A DNA stretch of 49,198 bases, from NCBI GenBank assembly GCA_023413555.1, contig JAEZPG010000042.1, forward strand, positions 1-49,198. Reading direction: 5' to 3'. The notes under the pieces were generated by a model. The model was not told where the DNA came from. It did no database searches and worked only from the letters and a program-made list of their open reading frames with translations. Within the stretch, counting starts at the first letter, position 1. The number at the start of each line of letters is the position of its first letter. This document shows, piece after piece, positions 25,765 through 33,454 of the stretch. Position numbers and translations under genes: made by a program. The stretch comes from Bacillota bacterium. GTDB taxonomy: Bacteria; Bacillota; Clostridia; Lachnospirales; Lachnospiraceae.

Positions 25765-26940
25765 ATGAAGAAAATGAATGTAGCATTAGTAGGAGCTGGG
25801 TTTATGGGAAAGGCACATTGTGTTGCATACTCCAACATGCCTAAACTATTCTGGCCAGCGCCATTTGTACCAGTATTTAAAACTGTATGTGATATTGTTC
25901 CAGAAATTGCAGAGGATGCAAAGAACAGATTTGGCTTTGAAAAATGTTGTACAGATTGGCACGATATTATAAATGATCCAGAAATCGATATCGTTAGCGT
26001 ATGTACTCCAAATAATGTTCATGCTGAGGTTTCTATTGCAGCTTTAAAGGCAGGAAAACATGTTATCTGTGAGAAGCCTATTGCTTCTACAACAGAAGAT
26101 GCAAAAGCTATGGCAGATGCTGCAGAAGAGGCTGCCAAAAAAGGAATCATTTCTATGTGCGCATACCAGTATAGAAGAGTTCCTGCAATCGATGAAGCGA
26201 AGAAAATCATAGAATCAGGAAAAATTGGTGAGGTTACCAATGTAAGAACACAATATCTGCAATGTTGGTCAGCGGATCCTGATTCTCCATTGTCCTGGAG
26301 ATTCCAGAAATCTATAGCAGGAGCAGGAACATTGGGAGACATTGCAACCCATGCAATTGATATTGCACAGTATATGGCAGGGGATATTACGGATGTGGTT
26401 TCTATGGTGAAGACCTATATTAATGAACGTCCAGTACAGGAAGGCGGAGTTGACTTACTTGGTACTGTGAAATTAGGTCCAGATGCCAAGAGAGAGATTG
26501 TAGATGTAGATGATGAGGTATCTTTCCTTTGCAAATTTAACAGCGGAGCAATAGGAAGCGTAGAAGCAACCCGTATGGCATGGGGCAGAAATAATTACAT
26601 AACCTTAGAGGTTCACGGAACAAGAGGCTCCATAACATGGAACTATGAAAGATTGAATGAGTTAAATGTATGTTATGGCATGGATGATCAGGATGGCGAG
26701 AGAGGCTTTAAAACTATTTATACTGGTCCAGCAAATCCACATGGGGATGTAACTTGGAATATTCCAGGAATGAATATTGGTTACGGTGAGTTAAAAGCTG
26801 TCGAGATGTATGAATTTGGAAAAGCTATTGTAGAAGGCTATCAACCTACCACATGTTTTAAGACTGGATACCAATTAGATCGAGTATGTGAAGCTATCAT
26901 GGAATCAAGTCAGAAAAACAGCTGGGTAAAAGTAAAATAA
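25765..26940 (+). CDS. Gfo/Idh/MocA family oxidoreductase (first)
   Basis: A 391-residue dehydrogenase. An N-terminal Rossmann fold with GAGFMG, the CEKP motif (HVICEKPIA, about residues 93-101) and the catalytic-domain GDIATHAIDIAQY with the conserved Asp and His are visible. The start at 25765 follows TGGAGGTAA by 6 bases. The family oxidises hydroxyls of sugars, inositols or glycosides with NAD(P). It is paired with the TIM-barrel gene downstream, a pairing seen in inositol and 3-keto-glycoside pathways. Confidence 0.92.
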   Translation: MKKMNVALVGAGFMGKAHCVAYSNMPKLFWPAPFVPVFKTVCDIVPEIAEDAKNRFGFEKCCTDWHDIINDPEIDIVSVCTPNNVHAEVSIAALKAGKHVICEKPIASTTEDAKAMADAAEEAAKKGIISMCAYQYRRVPAIDEAKKIIESGKIGEVTNVRTQYLQCWSADPDSPLSWRFQKSIAGAGTLGDIATHAIDIAQYMAGDITDVVSMVKTYINERPVQEGGVDLLGTVKLGPDAKREIVDVDDEVSFLCKFNSGAIGSVEATRMAWGRNNYITLEVHGTRGSITWNYERLNELNVCYGMDDQDGERGFKTIYTGPANPHGDVTWNIPGMNIGYGELKAVEMYEFGKAIVEGYQPTTCFKTGYQLDRVCEAIMESSQKNSWVKVK

Positions 26941-26970
26941 GTTAATTCTAAATACAATCATTAACGATAA

Positions 26971-27005
26971 AGAAAAAGGATTATCAAAGTGATATTCCTT
27001 TTTCT
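26971..27005 (+). terminator. Intercistronic hairpin between dehydrogenase and TIM-barrel genes
   Basis: AGAAAAAGGA (26971-26980) pairs perfectly with TCCTTTTTCT (26996-27005), with inner TATC/GATA. The ribosome site AAGGAGG of the next gene follows directly. Confidence 0.6.
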
Positions 27006-27020
27006 AATAAGGAGGCAAAT

Positions 27021-27935
27021 ATGAAATTAGGTTTTGTAAGTGCAATTCTAGAGAAGTTTTCCTTTGAAGAAATGATTGACTTTGCTTCCCTGAATGGATT
27101 TGAATGTGTGGAAGTTGCATGTTGGCCTAAGGGAAAGGCTCTCAGACGGTATGCAGGAGTAACCCACATTGATGTAGATGAATTGGATGAGGAAAAAATA
27201 TCTTACATAAAGAAGTATACCTCAGAACGAAATGTAACAATTTCATCACTGGCCTATTATCCAAATACTATGGATCCTGACTTAGAAAAAAGGGAAATCT
27301 ATGTGAATCATCTTATGAAGTTGATTGAAGCATCAGCAAAATTGGGAGTTGGCATGGTGACTACCTTTATTGGCCGTGTACCAGATAAAACGGTAGAGGA
27401 AAATCTGGAGATAGTAAAGTCAGTATGGCCACCTATTATAGCCTGTGCAGAGAAAAATCATGTAAAAATTGCTATTGAAAACTGTCCAATGCTATTCACA
27501 AATGATGAATGGCCAGGTGGGCAGAACCTGATGACTTCTCCAGCTAACTGGAGAGAGGTGTTTGATATTCTGAAAAGTCCTTACCTTGGAATTAATTACG
27601 ATCCATCCCATTTTGTATGGCAGCAGATTGACTATATTCGACCAATCTATGAATTCAGGGATAAGATATTTCATGTTCATTATAAGGATATTAAACTATA
27701 TAAGGAAAAGTTGGCAGATGTGGGAATCATGGCAACTCCGTTGCAATATATGAGCCCAAAACTTCCAGGATTGGGAGATGTGGATTGGGGCTTATATGTA
27801 TCCGCATTGACTGATATCGGATACAATGGAAATACATGTATAGAGATTGAGGATAAAGCTTTTGAGAGTAGCCCAGAGGATGCAAAACGGGCACTACTGC
27901 TAAGTCAAAAATATCTTCGTAATTTTGTGATTTAA
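27021..27935 (+). CDS. Sugar phosphate isomerase/epimerase family TIM barrel (second)
   Basis: A 304-residue xylose-isomerase-like TIM barrel with metal-site motifs VKIAIENCP (Glu), GINYDPSHFVWQ (Asp/His), FHVHYKD (His) and TCIEIEDK (Glu). Such enzymes epimerise or isomerise keto-sugars, including 3-keto-glycosides. It follows a Gfo/Idh/MocA gene and is related in motif order to the TIM protein at 29071. AAGGAGG site 7 bases before ATG. Confidence 0.88.
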   Translation: MKLGFVSAILEKFSFEEMIDFASLNGFECVEVACWPKGKALRRYAGVTHIDVDELDEEKISYIKKYTSERNVTISSLAYYPNTMDPDLEKREIYVNHLMKLIEASAKLGVGMVTTFIGRVPDKTVEENLEIVKSVWPPIIACAEKNHVKIAIENCPMLFTNDEWPGGQNLMTSPANWREVFDILKSPYLGINYDPSHFVWQQIDYIRPIYEFRDKIFHVHYKDIKLYKEKLADVGIMATPLQYMSPKLPGLGDVDWGLYVSALTDIGYNGNTCIEIEDKAFESSPEDAKRALLLSQKYLRNFVI

Positions 27936-27947
27936 ATAAAACAGCCT

Positions 27948-27981
27948 CCAGCCTCCAGAAGTGCTAGATTCTGGAGGCTGG
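27948..27981 (+). terminator. Strong intercistronic hairpin
   Basis: CCAGCCTCCAGAA (27948-27960) pairs perfectly over 13 bp with TTCTGGAGGCTGG (27969-27981) around an 8-base loop. It is G/C-rich for this genome but is followed by AAAATG and not a T-run on the plus strand, so termination is uncertain. It lies between the second TIM-barrel gene and the second dehydrogenase gene. Confidence 0.65.
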
Positions 27982-28002
27982 AAAATGACTGGAGTGAAAC
28001 GT

Positions 28003-29058
28003 ATGATAAATGTTGGAATTATTGGTTTTGGATATATGGGACATTACCATTATCGTAAAGCGATAGAAAGTGGAAAAGCAGAGGTAATAGCCATCTGTGA
28101 TGTGAATGAAGATAGACTTGAAGAAGGAAAAGAATTGGGATTCCGTTGTTATAGGGATGTTGATATTGATAAATTTTTACTAGAAAATATTGATTTAGTA
28201 GTGATTGCTACACAAAATCAGTTTCATGAAATGTATGCAGTAAAGGCATTGGAAGCTGGAAAAAATGTTATGTGCGAGAAGCCAGTGACCTTGACTGTTG
28301 CAGAATTAGATCATATAACTGAAACAGCTCAGCGGACGGGAAAAATTTTTACGGTTCATCAGCAGAGGCGTTTTGACCGTGATTTTCAGATTGTAGAGGA
28401 AGTAGTGCACAGTGGACAGATTGGAAGAGTACATACAATAGAATCCCGTATTATGGGAGAACGGGGTGTGTGTTTTGATTGGAGAGCAGATCCAGAGGCC
28501 GGTGGCGGTATGTTGTATGATTGGGGAGTGCATCTTATTGATCAACTTCTAATACTATTTCCAGGTGAGACTGTACAAAGTGTTCAGGCTAGACTTTGCA
28601 GTATCTTGACTCCAGCCGTGGATGATTATTTTGAGCTGAAGCTACAGTTTTCTAATGAGATTTATGCCAAAATAATGGTATGTACGTTTGCCTTGGAGAA
28701 GCTTCCTAGATGGTTTGTTTTTGGCGATCGTGGAACCTTGAAATTGGACGATATGGGCGGACATTCTGGAGGATTGGGACGAATTCGTAAAGAAGTGAAA
28801 GGGTTTGACAGTGTAGTAGGGAAAAAAGGGCTAGGGCCAAGCCGTACTATGGCACCACTGGAACCAGGTTACCTGGAGAAGCTACCTATGCCAGAAAAGG
28901 ATGAATTACCTATGCATTACTGGGAGAATCTGATTATGGCATTAGAAGGTAAGAGTGAACCTTATGTGAAGCTTTACGAATTAAGACGTCAGATGTTGAT
29001 TGTGGAGGCTGCCTTTGAGTCTGCTCGAATGGAATCTATTATTAAAACAAATATATAG
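28003..29058 (+). CDS. Gfo/Idh/MocA family oxidoreductase (second)
   Basis: A 351-residue dehydrogenase: Rossmann motif GFGYMG, NVMCEKPVT, and GGMLYDWGVHLIDQLL with the Asp/His pair. ATG 28003 follows GGAGTG by about 7 bases; the frame is open back to 27961, but that segment is the hairpin. It is clearly divergent from the first dehydrogenase at 25765, so it is a second step or specificity and not a recent duplicate. Twelve bases separate it from the TIM gene that follows. Confidence 0.92.
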   Translation: MINVGIIGFGYMGHYHYRKAIESGKAEVIAICDVNEDRLEEGKELGFRCYRDVDIDKFLLENIDLVVIATQNQFHEMYAVKALEAGKNVMCEKPVTLTVAELDHITETAQRTGKIFTVHQQRRFDRDFQIVEEVVHSGQIGRVHTIESRIMGERGVCFDWRADPEAGGGMLYDWGVHLIDQLLILFPGETVQSVQARLCSILTPAVDDYFELKLQFSNEIYAKIMVCTFALEKLPRWFVFGDRGTLKLDDMGGHSGGLGRIRKEVKGFDSVVGKKGLGPSRTMAPLEPGYLEKLPMPEKDELPMHYWENLIMALEGKSEPYVKLYELRRQMLIVEAAFESARMESIIKTNI

Positions 29059-29070
29059 TAGAGGGATAAG

Positions 29071-29925
29071 ATGAAACAGAAAATAAAAATAGGAATGTGT
29101 ATAGATTTTAATGAAATTGACCAGCGATTTCCTGTTGTAGCAAGATTAGGAGTTCAATCCGTGTCGTTGACTGGGAAAGTACCCCTGCCTGAAAGGGATT
29201 GGGAAAGGGTTGCAGCGCGTGTAAGAGACTTTACCCGTGAAACTGGAATAAGTGTATCCACAATTGGGGTGTATGGAAACCCTTTGAATTCAGAACAGGA
29301 CCGATTGGAGTTGGAAAAGATGATACATTTAGCAAAATCCTTCGGTACAGATATGGTCAGTACCTTTGCAGGGGCTTTGCCAGGAAAACCAGTAGAAGCG
29401 GCATTCGCACGATTTCAGGAGGTCTTTGCTCCTCTAGCAACAGAAGCATTAAAAAGAAATGTTAGGATTGCTATTGAAAATTGCCTAAAGCAGGGAAGTT
29501 GGATGTGTGCAACCCAAAATATTGCATTTAACCCTAAAGCTTGGGAAAAAATGTTTGAATTAGTCCCCTATGAAAATCTTGGCTTGGAATGGGAACCTGC
29601 GCATCAGTTGGCACAGTTAATTGATCCTATTGCACAGCTAAAGCGGTGGGGAAATAAGGTGTTTCATGTGCATGGGAAGGATGGCATAATAAATTGGGAT
29701 TTTATTCAACATTATGGGGTTAGCGGAACTGGATATCATGCACAGTTTTGTAATCCTGGTAATGGAGAGACAGACTGGAAGGTGATTGCGGATATTTTAA
29801 AAGAACACAATTATAATGGAAGTATTTCCATAGAAGGCGGGCATGACCCTTTTTATACAGGTGAGAAGGAGATAGAAGGTGAATATAAAACCTTGTGTTA
29901 TCTGAAGAAATGTGTACGTTATTAA
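29071..29925 (+). CDS. Sugar phosphate isomerase/epimerase family TIM barrel (third)
   Basis: A 284-residue TIM barrel with VRIAIENC, GLEWEPAHQLA, FHVHGKDG and SISIEGGHD. The Asp of the DPSH motif in its sister at 27021 is Glu here (EPAH), a conservative change in a likely metal ligand. Last gene of the second sugar operon, following its dehydrogenase partner by 12 bp. No clear terminator follows. Confidence 0.87.
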   Translation: MKQKIKIGMCIDFNEIDQRFPVVARLGVQSVSLTGKVPLPERDWERVAARVRDFTRETGISVSTIGVYGNPLNSEQDRLELEKMIHLAKSFGTDMVSTFAGALPGKPVEAAFARFQEVFAPLATEALKRNVRIAIENCLKQGSWMCATQNIAFNPKAWEKMFELVPYENLGLEWEPAHQLAQLIDPIAQLKRWGNKVFHVHGKDGIINWDFIQHYGVSGTGYHAQFCNPGNGETDWKVIADILKEHNYNGSISIEGGHDPFYTGEKEIEGEYKTLCYLKKCVRY

Positions 29926-30589
29926 AAATGGACAGACTTAGAAGCTATATGGGATGATTTAAAAAGACAGCATTTTATGAAATAATTATCGTATAAGGGG
30001 TAGTAGCTACTGTGATGATATTAATAAAGTGGCGGTAAATGCCTCTACGAAATGATAGGTTGACTGTATTCACGGAGTATTAGCTTCAGAAGCAGAATTG
30101 GAATTAAAGAAATTTATGGGACTAGATTATGCTGCTAATCCAAGATTTCGAATGTCTTTATACCATCTAAGATAGTATGAAAGTATTATTTCCCCTTCAT
30201 AAGAGTTATCTATACCACATCTTTTAATTTTCTGGCTGAATTTTTCTGGTATTTATTAATCTTTCAGCACTTTCCATAAGATACTAAAGGTTCATAGCAA
30301 TGTTTAAGGGTATTTAATTTTAATTGGGCTCTAAATAGTAGCTTTAACATAATAAAAACCAACATCTTGAGGCGATGACCTAGTAACAGAGCTTTATTAC
30401 CTCAGAGTAAACCACCCTATTACGTTAGAGCATGATTGAAATACACACTTTAATTGCAACAAATCTGAGTTTATAAGGCGTGAGAACAGGGTATACTATA
30501 GTAATAGTACCAATGTCTGAATAGGAAAAGAACCACTGAGTAAGAGGATGTTTCTAATAGAAATTAGAAGAGATTTCCGGGAAACCGCC
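29926..30589. other. Gene-free stretch with decayed coding traces
   Basis: No intact gene. Two short open runs look like protein remnants: one ending in WDDLKRQHFMK before a stop at about 29983, and one reading VDCIHGVLASEAELELKKF from about 30059. I do not recognise their families. The rest is AT-rich with no clear promoter or terminator. Confidence 0.35.
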
Positions 30590-31321
30590 TTATATGGTTG
30601 GTTTTTGCCTGGTGGCAGTATCTTGAAAGCTGAAATAGTCTGGTCTGTGACGAGACTGGGTATACTCAAACATCACGCCATCGGAATTATATGTCTGGCT
30701 ACTTACTACAGCCAGGCAATTATAATCGTTGAGATCCATGTATTTTGCATCCAGCTCAGTGATACGTTCCACTGTCATCAGTCGTTTACTAGTAATAATG
30801 GACATCCCTAGTGTATCCTCAATGTAATCATAGATAGAGTTTTCGGCAATTCCTTTGGTTAGTCCTGGAACGGCCTCCTTTAAGAACATATTGATATCTA
30901 GGATAAGAGCCTTTCCATCCAGATAACGTAGCCTTTGAATATAGTATAAAATGGAGCCCTCTACAAATCCTGTTTTTTGTGCGATTCTATTATCAGCGGT
31001 AAGCTCTGTAAACTGAATTACCTTTGTAATAGGAGTTAAGCCATTACGAAGGGCAGATTCCTTATAGGTCTCTATTCCTCCTATAGAAAATAAGGTCTGT
31101 TTTACAGGCTGATAGATTACTCTGACACCAACGCCGTGGAGAGATTGGACATAGCCCTGCTGTACTAGCATGGAGATGGCACGTCTTATGGTGTTTCTGG
31201 AGCACTCATAAGTTTCTACTAGCATATTTTCAGAGGGAAGAAGCTCTTGAAAGCCATATTCCTGATTCTCGATTTTTTCCTTTAGATCCTTATATATTAA
31301 TTGAAATATTGCCTTTGGCAT
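30590..31321 (-). CDS. treR: GntR family trehalose operon repressor
   Basis: A 243-residue GntR/HutC-type regulator. Residues about 5-70 are the winged helix (FQLIYKDLKEKI, LLPSENMLVETYECSRNTIRRAISML, QGYVQSLHGVGVRV); about 90-235 is the UTRA effector domain with YYIQRLRYLDGKALILDINMF and YDYIEDTLGMSI. It is divergent from the trehalose PTS genes and should bind the TGTTTAAACA sites, released by trehalose-6-phosphate as in Bacillus TreR. Confidence 0.93.
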   Translation of the reverse strand: MPKAIFQLIYKDLKEKIENQEYGFQELLPSENMLVETYECSRNTIRRAISMLVQQGYVQSLHGVGVRVIYQPVKQTLFSIGGIETYKESALRNGLTPITKVIQFTELTADNRIAQKTGFVEGSILYYIQRLRYLDGKALILDINMFLKEAVPGLTKGIAENSIYDYIEDTLGMSIITSKRLMTVERITELDAKYMDLNDYNCLAVVSSQTYNSDGVMFEYTQSRHRPDYFSFQDTATRQKPTI

Positions 31322-31345
31322 GGATCCAGCTCCTTTATGCGTACT

Positions 31346-31355
31346 TGTTTAAACA
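31346..31355. promoter_or_regulatory. TreR operator at the treR promoter
   Basis: CTTGTTTAAACATA; the core TGTTTAAACA lies immediately after the -10 box of the treR promoter, so treR is probably autoregulated. Confidence 0.7.
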
Positions 31356-31356
31356 T

Positions 31357-31384
31357 ATTATAAATCATGAAAAGTACTTGTCAA
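31357..31384 (-). promoter_or_regulatory. treR promoter
   Basis: On the minus strand TTGACA (31379-31384), 16-bp spacer, TATAAT (31357-31362). Confidence 0.7.
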
Positions 31385-31425
31385 GCTATTCAGCTAGTAA
31401 ATCGTGTAGTTATCTTAAAAATATA

Positions 31426-31454
31426 TTGACTTGTTTAAACAAGTGTGTTATAAA
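31426..31454 (+). promoter_or_regulatory. Trehalose operon promoter
   Basis: TTGACT (31426-31431), 17-bp spacer, TATAAA (31449-31454). The main operator fills the spacer. Confidence 0.7.
31430..31443. promoter_or_regulatory. Main TreR operator
   Basis: CTTGTTTAAACAAG is a perfect 14-bp palindrome between the -35 and -10 boxes. Confidence 0.75.
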
Positions 31455-31475
31455 AGATATGAAAGATAGGAAAGA

Positions 31476-31487
31476 TGTTTAAACAAG
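31476..31487. promoter_or_regulatory. Downstream TreR operator
   Basis: TGTTTAAACAAG, about 22 bp after the -10 box of the trehalose operon promoter; the third copy of the motif in this intergene. Confidence 0.65.
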
Positions 31488-31516
31488 TTAAAAGAGTTAG
31501 GTGAAGGAGGATTTAT

Positions 31517-33439
31517 ATGGGCAAGTATACACAAGAGGCCAAGGAGCTTCTTACACTAGTCGGAGGTAAACAGAATATTAGTGCAGTATCTCACTGTATG
31601 ACCCGTATGCGCTTTGTACTGACAGATCCAAAGAAGGCAGATATTCAAAAGATAGAAGATTTGAAGTCAGTAAAGGGAAGCTTTACCCAATCAGGTCAGT
31701 TCCAAATCATTATCGGCAATGATGTTGCAGCATTCTATAATGATTTTATCGCGGTAGCTGGAATTGAAGGGGTTTCCAAGGATCAGGTAAAGCAGGCAGC
31801 TAAGAAGAATCAGAATCCACTGCAACGAGCAGTGACAGCCTTAGCTGAGGTATTCGCACCATTGATTCCTGCGATTATCGTGGGTGGTCTTATCTTAGGT
31901 TTTCGTAATATTATAGATAGTATTCAGATGTTTGAAAATGGAACTAAAACACTAGTAGATATTAGTACCTTCTGGGCTGGTGTAGATAGCTTTTTGTGGC
32001 TGATTGGAGAAGCGATTTTCCACATGCTTCCTGTAGGAATCTGTTGGTCTGTAACAAAGAAGATGGGAACAACTCAGATTCTTGGTATCATTCTAGGTCT
32101 TACCTTAGTCTCCGGACAGCTTTTAAATGCGTATGCAGTAGGAACTACTGCAGCAGCTGACATTCCAGTATGGGATTTCGGAGCATTTACTTTAAATAAA
32201 ATTGGTTACCAGGCGCAGGTAATTCCAGCAATTCTGGCGGCCTTCACTCTGGTATATCTAGAAAAATTCTTCCGTAAGATTACCCCACAGGCAATATCTA
32301 TGATTGTTGTTCCATTTATTAGCTTATTATTAGCGGTAATCGCTGCTCATGCAGTTCTTGGACCAATCGGTTGGAAGATTGGTGATGTTATCTCTGATGT
32401 AGTATATGCAGGAATTACTGGTACCTTTAAAATTGTGTTTGCTGCCATCTTTGGCTTTTTCTATGCTCCACTGGTTATTACCGGCTTACATCATATGAGT
32501 AATGCCATTGACCTTCAGCTCATAAGTACCTTTGAGGGAACTATGCTATGGCCAATGATAGCTTTATCCAACATCGCACAGGGTTCTGCTGTACTGGCTA
32601 TGATTATCCTACAAAGAAAGAATGCTAAGGCTCAAGAGGTTAATATTCCTTCTATGATTTCCTGTTATTTAGGTGTTACAGAGCCTGCTATGTTTGGTGT
32701 TAACTTAAAATATAGCTTTCCATTTTTAAGCGGAATGATTGGTTCCGCCTGTGCCGCAGTAATTTCTGTAGCTACAGGTACCACAGCCAATTCCATAGGA
32801 GTTGGAGGAATTCCTGGTATTCTATCCATCAAGGTAGAGAATATGCTTACATTTGCCATTGCTATGGCAGTAGCTATCGGCGTACCATTTTTACTTACCT
32901 TTACTATTGGTAAGAAAAAAATCTCTTCTAAAACTGGAGAGTTATTAGGAAAGGAAGAGCTTCCTGCAGTAGAAGTTACCAACGAGACGAATATGACTGC
33001 TTTCTTAGATGGTCAGGTGATTAGCTTAAAGGAAGTAAATGATGGCGTTTTTTCAAAAGGGACCTTAGGAGAGGGCTTAGCTATTATTCCGGAAAATGAT
33101 TTGGTATATGCACCTATTTCCGGTAAGATATCAGCATTAATTGAAGATTCTAGACATGCCTGCGGTATAGTGGCAGACAATGGAATGGAAATACTAATTC
33201 ATGTTGGCTTAGATACAGTGAATATGAAGGGGGACGGCTTTGAGTACCTGGTAAATCAGGATCAATACGTAACCAGAGGAACCCCATTAATTCGTTTTGA
33301 TAAAGATAAGATAAAAAAAGCAGGCCATGCTGACACAACCATCATGGTAATTACCGAACAAGGTACAGCCAAAAACATTCAATTTATCACAGGTAGTAAA
33401 GCAGTAGCAAAGGAGACAACGATTGTAACCTTTGATTAG
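31517..33439 (+). CDS. treP: PTS trehalose-specific EIIBCA permease
   Basis: A 640-residue fused PTS protein in the order B-C-A. IIB occupies about 1-90 with phospho-Cys27 in SHCMTRMRF, IIC about 105-470 with membrane segments and the GLHHMSNAIDLQL region, and IIA (Crr-like) about 495-640 with phospho-His562 in MEILIHVGLDTV. It imports trehalose as trehalose-6-phosphate. The fused IIA makes it independent of a separate EIIA, unlike E. coli TreB. Specificity follows from the TreR and phosphotrehalase neighbours. GGAGG site before ATG. Confidence 0.93.
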   Translation: MGKYTQEAKELLTLVGGKQNISAVSHCMTRMRFVLTDPKKADIQKIEDLKSVKGSFTQSGQFQIIIGNDVAAFYNDFIAVAGIEGVSKDQVKQAAKKNQNPLQRAVTALAEVFAPLIPAIIVGGLILGFRNIIDSIQMFENGTKTLVDISTFWAGVDSFLWLIGEAIFHMLPVGICWSVTKKMGTTQILGIILGLTLVSGQLLNAYAVGTTAAADIPVWDFGAFTLNKIGYQAQVIPAILAAFTLVYLEKFFRKITPQAISMIVVPFISLLLAVIAAHAVLGPIGWKIGDVISDVVYAGITGTFKIVFAAIFGFFYAPLVITGLHHMSNAIDLQLISTFEGTMLWPMIALSNIAQGSAVLAMIILQRKNAKAQEVNIPSMISCYLGVTEPAMFGVNLKYSFPFLSGMIGSACAAVISVATGTTANSIGVGGIPGILSIKVENMLTFAIAMAVAIGVPFLLTFTIGKKKISSKTGELLGKEELPAVEVTNETNMTAFLDGQVISLKEVNDGVFSKGTLGEGLAIIPENDLVYAPISGKISALIEDSRHACGIVADNGMEILIHVGLDTVNMKGDGFEYLVNQDQYVTRGTPLIRFDKDKIKKAGHADTTIMVITEQGTAKNIQFITGSKAVAKETTIVTFD

Positions 33440-33454
33440 ACAGGAGAAAGAAAA

